Below the pieces are notes generated by a model. The model was not told where the DNA came from. It worked only from the letters and a program-made list of their open reading frames with translations, and ran no database searches. From NCBI GenBank assembly GCA_032622095.1, contig CP136068.1, positions 120,533,989 through 120,597,988 of the forward strand: 64,000 nt of DNA, read 5' to 3'. Shown here in pieces: positions 46,901 to 55,900 of this stretch; position 1 is the stretch's first letter, and each line of letters starts with the position of its first letter. The translations under genes were made by a program, and so were the position numbers. The stretch is from Siphonodentalium dalli. Its lineage: Eukaryota > Mollusca > Scaphopoda > Gadilida > Siphonodentaliidae.

Positions 46901-49900
46901 AGTCTCTGCAGTCATGCAAAACACAATGAAATTGTGTGAGTTATCAGTGAAGCTGCAAAACAGAGTTCGGTCCCCTCGTCATGCTTTGTCTGAATGCTGC
47001 CAGCATGTGTATTTTCTTAACCCTTTACCCAACAAACCGGCCAAATAAAGCTGCAACAGCCTAAATTATCTTGGGTCTGTCTCAATAAAACCATACAAAT
47101 ATGGATATCATTGGAACCGGCTCATTGACCACATTGTGATGGTTACAGTTATGCCCTGTGCCAATGCATTCTCTTATATATGCGAGTCGACCATAGGTCG
47201 CCTCGCATATATAAGAGAATGCATTTTTTAAACACTTTTTACCATTTTTTCTTACATTCTTTAACAATTTTATAATTTTTAATATTTTAAGCCAATGCAT
47301 TCTCTTATATATGCGAGGCGACCTATGGTCGACTCGCATATGCAAGAGAATGCATTGGCACAGGGCCGTTCTGTTGGGTAAAGGGTTAATTAAATCTAAC
47401 ATTCTTTATTGAAGTGTTTTGTCAGTTACAATTCATTCTGGCTTGATCTAGACAATTTTCAAATGAATATGGACAGTTCAGTTTCTCAGAATAATGCAGA
47501 ATGAATGGTAACCTACAAAAGTCTCAAATAAATACATGTAAATGTGACATTTCTTCACATTACTTGTAGGTGCGGGCAGTGGTAAGTCCTGCGTAGGAGA
47601 CTCAACTCTGCATGGAGCTTGTTATCAATGTCTTTAAAGGTATCGTTTGACAATAATACATATAAACAATAAAAACAAATTAACTTAAAAGTTAAGTTGG
47701 TGATATTGAGGAGTATATATGTGGTTCAAATTTCCGATAAATAACCGAATATCATGTAATTGATAAAATATTGTTGTATGCGATGACATTCAGGTGTATA
47801 CAAAGAGACGTAAATTTGGTAAGTGAAGACAAAAATAGTTGATAATGTCAATGTTTAATCAAATATTTACTTGTTTTATGTGCATTTATTGATTGTTTTA
47901 CACATATGTGTGGCCCATTACTTATAGAATATTGGCATGTGAATGCACAAAAAACAGACAGGACAGTCCTGTTGGCGAATAAAAATGATATATATCTCTG
48001 AATATCTTGGTGACAATTAAAAGAGTGAAAATGGCACACCCAACTTCTGGCACACATGTTTTACTTATCTTTGACCATTTTAGGACTGCCAAAAATATAT
48101 TAAGAATGCACTTTTAAAAAATAAAATATCAACATCTTAGAAATAACACATTTCCCAATATAAATTCCAATTTCAAGTTGTCAGATGCCATATAGTTTGC
48201 CCTCACGAACTTGTAGAATGTTCAATAAGAAAGTGTCTCTGACAACAGCTGACAAACATGAAGGTGGCTTCGCTAATATTTTTGTTGTTGGAAATAAAAT
48301 GCTATCTTGAAATGTTTATACAGTGAAAATCTTCATAATTGCATTTTTCAGTCAAATCCGGGTAGTGGCCTAGCAACAGTTACCAAGGAGTTGCGAGTGA
48401 CAAAGTCTCCCCATCTTATAATGATCAGTGATCCATGGGGGACAAACAGACCTGTGTCACAATTTAACCATAACCAACATCATGCGACAAGACACTATCT
48501 AATTTAAGGGAAAATACCACAGGGAGCCCCGGGTCAGGGTGTCTATTGCTGTTGGGAGTCAGGGTTCAAAGGGTTAATATGTCTGTTTTTGTTAAAGAGA
48601 CTATTTGAACTTTGAATTGCATTAAATGTTTTCATCTATATATGACTTCTTTATATGCATATATTACTTCATTAGACACAACAAATAAATTTTCTACCTT
48701 TTTCCAGGTTCACATACAGATTTATTTTATTTATTTAGGCAATACTCATGATCAATATGTTGGTGCTTGGTGAAATTTACCACCATAAATCTAGAAAATT
48801 GCTTTGTTAATGTCAAATGATACAATTTTTCCAAGTGGTCAATAAATGTAAGATTGTGACCTAAAAAATTGAAAATATAAGAGGAACCTAACTTGCTGAT
48901 AGTCTTTATGTGATATTCCATGTTTGTCACAGTGAATACCGTGACCATAACAATAAAATTAACATGAAACGACACATCAGTGGTTGGTGTTTCCAGCATA
49001 AAACATGTGAGAGATCATTGAGGCCAATGATTCATTTCTTATCTTTCACATGCATCAGAACTCACCACAAAGCCCCATTTTAGGCAAAAATAAAAATAAA
49101 AATATTTCTCAGGCAATTTATTTTTTAAATCAATGCGGTTGTGAGGGTTTTATTTATTTATTTATTTTTTCTGCCCATAGACTGGCATAGTAAGCATGGG
49201 TTATTATACCTTCCTAGGTCCAGAAATTGTAGGGAGAACTTTGTAATGGATATAAACTAATTTAATCAGATATAAAGAATGAGAAATTATGACATTGTAC
49301 TACCCATACATCATATAGGGATTACCTAGAATGATATATATATTGATAAGATTTTAATATCGGCACAATCATTTTTAACAACACCAGATATCCGATTCAT
49401 AACTTCCAAAGTATCATAAAAAGTCTTGGTTCACTTATTCCGCTGACTAATTAGATATTGTATATGTACCACAATGGATGATACACAATAAAACTTTTAA
49501 AAAAACATGGCCAATATACACCCATTGTCAAACTGAGTTTTTATTGCGTTCTGGTATGCGTTCCTGAATTTGTTTTTTATACCTTTTCGATTGATCTCTC
49601 AATATCCAACTACCTGCTGATTGAAATATTCAACACATTTTACCAATAAACTAGGGGGGTTTGGACAGCCTGTGGTGACAATATACCTGATAGTTATCGT
49701 TGCCAATGGTCTTTTGTTGAATAACCACACAAACACCAATGTATTAACTCATATTCAATATTGGAAACATAACTAATATCCGTGGTACAGTAGAGACACT
49801 ATTTTAACAGCATATCCACTGCGAAGGCCATCTGTGCCATTAAACTTATTTTATTTCTAACCCAGAAGAGAAAGAGATAGAGCATTACTCTTGGTAGAAG

Positions 49901-52900
49901 TAAACATACCTATCGAAAAATAGAATGCTCTTGTTCCATCTTGTCGAACATAGAAATTATCAGCTAGTTTATGTCCTGGGCCAAATCGTAGCATGGCATG
50001 ATCATATAGTCCATAATCTCTTAATAACAAATGGCCACCTGGTCTCAGCACCTGGAATGTAAATAAAAAGCAGAATGAACATGTTGGCATCAAAGTACAA
50101 TTTTAATATCAGAAATTAAATGCATTCATGATCTAATGCTTCAATGGTAATTATCCAATGAATGTCCTCATAGTACCAAATTTCATTAAGATCTGTCAAC
50201 CTATGGTTGAGATATCTGCAATGAAACCAACATTTCAAGATAAACAAAAATAAATAACTCAAGAACGGAAAACCCGAACAAAACGACTGATAACTCCATT
50301 GAATGTCCTCATAGGAGTGAACGCCATACTATATTTCATTGAGATCAGACAACAGTGGTGGAGATATCTGCTTGGACAGACAAAAAATTAACATTTCCAG
50401 ACAAAAATTGAACACTCCATGGAATGTCCTCATAGTAGTGGACATCCATACAAATTTCATTGAGATCCAACAACCGGTGGTTGAAATATCTGTCTGAACA
50501 GATGGATGAACAGATGGAAGGACAGACGATCAGATGCATGTGATCCAGTACAACCACCATTTCCTTCAGTCATGGGGCTATGGACGGAAGCCATATTCAA
50601 ATTTGGCCTGAATTGTTGGCGGAGAAATACAAATAACAACATTGGTTCTGATCAAATAACCCAAACTAGAGTTGTAGGTCAGAAACCAAAATGTAATGAA
50701 ATCGGTTAAATTCTGAGTTGGGAACTCATGTCAATATGTAAGTCAAGTAAAAAATAAATGGACAGAACCCATATTCGAACTTGGCCTGTATTTTTTGCTG
50801 AGAAACACACATACCAACTCTGGTTCTGATAAAATAATCCAAATTGGAGCTATTGGTCAAAAACCAAACTCTTATGATATCGTTTAAAATCTCAGTTGAA
50901 AAAGAACAGCATCTCATGTAAAAATAATTGGGACAGAGCCCATATTCGGAAAAGGCATGTATTTTTGGTTGTAAGCACACATACCAAACTTGGTTCGGAT
51001 AAGATAATCAAAACTGGAGTTATCGGACGGAAGCCAAAAATGTTAACAGACAGACTCATTACATAATACAACAGTTTTTATCAAATGGACGTATAAAAAT
51101 TGTAATATATTTGCATGTAGATATCTATTTGTCAGGGATCATACAGGTGGGACATAAATCCTGTAAGCCAAACCGGCACTAATTCTCAAACTCAACATAT
51201 CTATTGTTATTGAAGTCTCATACATCCCATATTATTAAAATTAAGTCAACATTTGAATGAGTTATCATGCAAGCTCACTATCAAAACGATTCAAAAGTAA
51301 ACCAGGCACCTGATCTCCTAAAGGTCAATGAAGTTACCATCTGGATCCAGTATGATCACATACAATACAGTAATGCCCTAAATAATCGACTCCTTAACCA
51401 CAGCTGAATTATGAGTAATTTTTCAAGATTTAATCGGAAATATGGCTTGTTGCCATTCATCAGAAAGCTCTCACTGAGAGCTTTCCAATGAATGGCAACA
51501 AGCCATATTTCCGACTAAATCCTGAAAAATTACTCATAATTCTGCTGTGGTTAAGGAGTCGATTATTTAGGGCATTACTATATATTATATTGTTCATTTA
51601 ATTATTTCTGATGTATCATCTGGAAAACCTGAATGGATTGACTTGTTGATATCTAGAGCCCCATACCTTGAAGATGTTCATCAGAGCTTTTGCCATTTTC
51701 GTGGGATGTATAGCGGACAAAACAAATATCATTGTTGCAAAGTCAACACCCGCGAGAGGCACATTTTCCAGAAGATCATCTGCCGTAATATCAGATACAA
51801 ATGCATGACACCGCTCTGAGCTATAAAGTGGATTCTCCTGCAATAAAGATGCAAAAGTATGGCATTTCATGACTAAAAAACATGCATAGATATAGGCCTA
51901 CAGGTACCAATGGGACTGAACAGGAGTGATTTGTAATTAATTTCATATTTTTCATACACGGATTCACACTCATCTTTTATCTTGTCAAATTTGATGGATG
52001 ACATTTTTGTCAATAACTGACAGTTATTGAACTGAATATCACTTCAATTTGCCCTTAAACCGAGTAATATAATTTTACTACATCACCAATCTGAGTAATG
52101 TCATTTTACAACATCACAAATCTGAGTAAAATGGTTTTACGACATGCTGTAAATCTACTAAACTGTTAAATAATGTATAGATATTAATTTTTGTGACATC
52201 ACTCATATGAAAGAGTTGTCAGTTACTAAGAGGCGATCTAATTAATAAATATGATATTACTTGGTGTTGCTTTGATATTACAGGCCTGATATCAGCCCTC
52301 GGTAACTTCATGTCAGCCTCCGACCTTTGGTATCAGGCTGATATGAGGTTACCTCGGGCTGATATCGGGCATAATATCAAACCAACTACTGGTAAGTGTT
52401 AAATACATATTATTGTATACCTCAAGTGGAATACAAGCTGGAAAGTTCTATTCTTATTGACATTGTTGTCAAGAAAGATGATATACGTTATGTCAACGAT
52501 CCGTTTCGGGGTTACCCCGATCATTACTGGATATTCATCAGACTTATATCACAACAAGTGCACCGCTGGGCGGAGGTAACGCCCCCGACTGTACAATCAG
52601 AGAGGATTTTTCTTATTTTTGTGCAAATACTTATTAAATGGCACTTTGTAAAGTTATGTTATTCATGAGTATTTAGTACGAATGTTGTTCTATATTAGCT
52701 TCAAATTTGGTCTGGTGCCACAAAAATAGAAGGAAAACTGAATTTTCTAAAAAAAAAACTGAATTTTTTAAGTCGAACTCTCACAAAAATTATCCGATTG
52801 AACCGAAATTTTACCTTGACCTGTATTGTGATATTGGTAATACATAAAAAAAACGGGTTTTGCAAATAAACAATCCAAAATCAAGTTATCATCTGGAAAC

Positions 52901-55900
52901 CAAAAAAAGTAGCAGAAAACCTGAATTTTCTAAGTCCAAAAAGGGGCGTAACTCTGGAAAAAATGGGTGGACGAAACCGCAGTTATGGGGAAATCTTGTC
53001 CCCCCGGCTGGTCTATTAGCATACCAAAGATCAACCGTATTGAGTTAGCGAAACCAAAGTTATGAGTTGAAACTTTCGTACGGACGGAAGGACGGAAGGA
53101 AGGACGGACGGGAGGGCTCCACTACTAGTATATACCCCCAAATCTTCATCGGAGATCGGGGGCATAATAAAGGTAGCTATAGTATTAATGAATGTGACAG
53201 TCATGGATTGAACTTATATGACACAACGGTGTGCAATAAATACAGAACACTTTATCGAACTCATTGCAGACGGCGCATAGTTACATTTCACTTGAACTAC
53301 GCTCTTGTGAAATATATCCTTGCACCATCTGCAACTCATGCGGTAAAATATTCTTGATTATGAATATGAGCCCTCTTCAATGTCCCAAACTTTAAAATTA
53401 AGAATATTTTTAAAAACATTAATATAAAAGGGTTTCAGTCAGTGTTCGCGCTGTCGGTGGCCAAAGTGGCCAATGGCCACTTTTTTTGTTAAAGTGGCCA
53501 CAAAAAATTTCATTTGGCCAAACTTTTTTTTCACCACAAATGGAGAAGAAATGAAATCTAGTTAAAAAAGCGCTGAATAGATCAACAAAGTTAGGCAACG
53601 AAATACCGTCAGTTTTTGGACACGAAGGTTTCGTACTTTGGATACATCATATGATGACAACCCAAATTTATTTTGTAAGGGGAGCTTGATTGAATGGTGA
53701 TGGTTGTACAAAGGTGATTACTAATTATCCTCTGCACTGGTTATATCATAATCATTATTATTTTGTTGATTAGGCGGTATGTAAGATGAAATACGTAAAT
53801 GCATTGTCCTATAATTTGATGTACCAGCGATGGCATGTCAGTTACGCAATGTGTCGTGAACTGCCTCCCATCTTATAACAACATCCGAAAAGTTTATTAA
53901 TACAACAATAGGTATTCAATATCTCACGATAATAAGCAACCGAACTGTTGTTTTATTTCGGCAAAAATAGCGATGACAACTAACACACCCCATTACTTGA
54001 TTAGTTGGCGAACATAGTGTAATCGACGCAACATAGATTCAGAGAGTTATATGTTTAAAAAATATAATTTATTCATCAATTGTGAGCCCAGAAAATGAGG
54101 ATTTAATTTGGCAATTTTTTTTATTTGGCCACTAAAGATTTCATTTGGCCACTATTTTGGCCAGAATATTTTTCGGCCCGCGCAAACACTGGTTTCAGTA
54201 ATGTTCATTGCTACAGTGCTTTAATTCACACAACATATTGAATCAACATCAAAACATTGAGGTATTTCAATTGTTAACACCAATCTTAAATTGGTTGAAA
54301 TTTAAATTTAAATCTGAAGATCAAATGGGGGTTTATGTCGCCAAATATGAACTGCTGATATTGTACTGGTAATTAGCTATGCTATTTTTCATCCTGTTAG
54401 ATCAAATTTGATCTTAGCTGGCTGATATAACAAGTCTTAAATGGACAGGACTCATTCAACCTTCCATATTTTGTCTACGTAGATAGGTTGATAAACACAC
54501 AAACTATTGATATAGCAGCCTCATATGCACTGAAATATACATGGCATTGTCACTCCCTTTTTACAGCAGTTTTAAATTTTTCGCACATAAGTGATGTAAA
54601 TGCTCTTTATTTATACATTAAGTTATTCCTGATATTATCAGGAAAAGACTAACATGCCGTGCAAATGGCTGTTTTTTATTTGGGACCCAAACACTGTATT
54701 TTGTATTTTTTTATGACTTCAGTGTGTCTTTCTCGTCGAAAAAGTATTTATTGAACTATTTCTATTCCGGGAAAAATTCAAAAGCAAATATTATAAGGTG
54801 TATTTATGAGAGCAAACTGCAAAAGTAGCTTTAATGTTAGAAGGGAAATAGCATTAGTATTGGATTACGTACCTTCACAAACTGCACAGCTCGCTTTGAA
54901 AAATCTGTGGCATAAAAGAACAAATCGCTACTTTCCTCTAGGAGTGGAAAGATAAAGTTACCAACACCACATCCAACTTCAAGAACAACCTTCCTGGTAC
55001 TATCCTGAAGTAGAAGAGCATATTACCAGTTATTCCTTAGGAATCTGCTAACATAAAGAACAAGTCTGAATTTAGTATGTCTGACGTCTCAGAATGGGGT
55101 CCCCAGAGGGTGTATTTAGCGATGCTACCCAGCACAGACACTGATAACCATGTGCAGGGTGAGTCTTTTATCATTGACCTGTGTCCTCGCTATTATAATA
55201 TTTAACTGTCTTCAAGTCTGTAAATAGAATGTCTGTCATTTGCACAATGAGGTTCTCAGAGGATGAATTTTGCTATATTATCCTACACATCAGGCTAGCA
55301 TCACCATCAGCCACTGGGAAGCCTCATCTTCTAGGAAGTATCAATAGTCTCAAATTAACATTGTTTTTAGTTACTTTTCCCCTTCTGTTCAGTTTCCCCT
55401 AATTTGCAGAAGATAAATTGCATAATTGAGGTGACTAATGGGTGAACATCACCAACTTCAACTGGGGAATTCAATCTGACCCTAGGTCTCCCATATAGCA
55501 GTTGAGGCCTCAGCAGAATGAGGTCCACAAAGGTTGAATTTGATGATGCTAGCTTGCTACATGGGATAGCGTCTCTAAATTCACCCTCTGGGGACCTCAT
55601 TCTGCAAATGTCAGACATGCTAAATTCAAACTTGAGAAAGATTGGTTTACTGTATTTGACTTTGACTGTAGCTATGCATGCAGATTGTATCAGGTGAGTG
55701 TTCGTGAATTAGTCGTGATGCGGTGTCTATTGACAAATGGAAAATCTCATTGATAGAGTCAATCATATCATTGACTGTGTTGTAAGTGCTAGGGAAGGTA
55801 CCTTTATGCATCCAGCCGATATGAAATAAACTACCCAGTTTATAAAATAAACCCACTTGGCAAATACGAGCCAAGATGTATTGATGGGAGGTGAGGAGAA

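Larger units (their letters stand above)
31815..49909 (-). other. METTL6: METTL6 intron 4, 18.1 kb
   Basis: GTATGT at its 5' end (49904-49909) and TTGCAG at its 3' end. It is filled with transposons listed separately. No other cellular gene was recognised within it on either strand. Confidence 0.85.

Noticed and set aside
48307-48507. A 66-codon frame in METTL6 intron 4
   Set aside because: No similarity to a known family and no supporting context.
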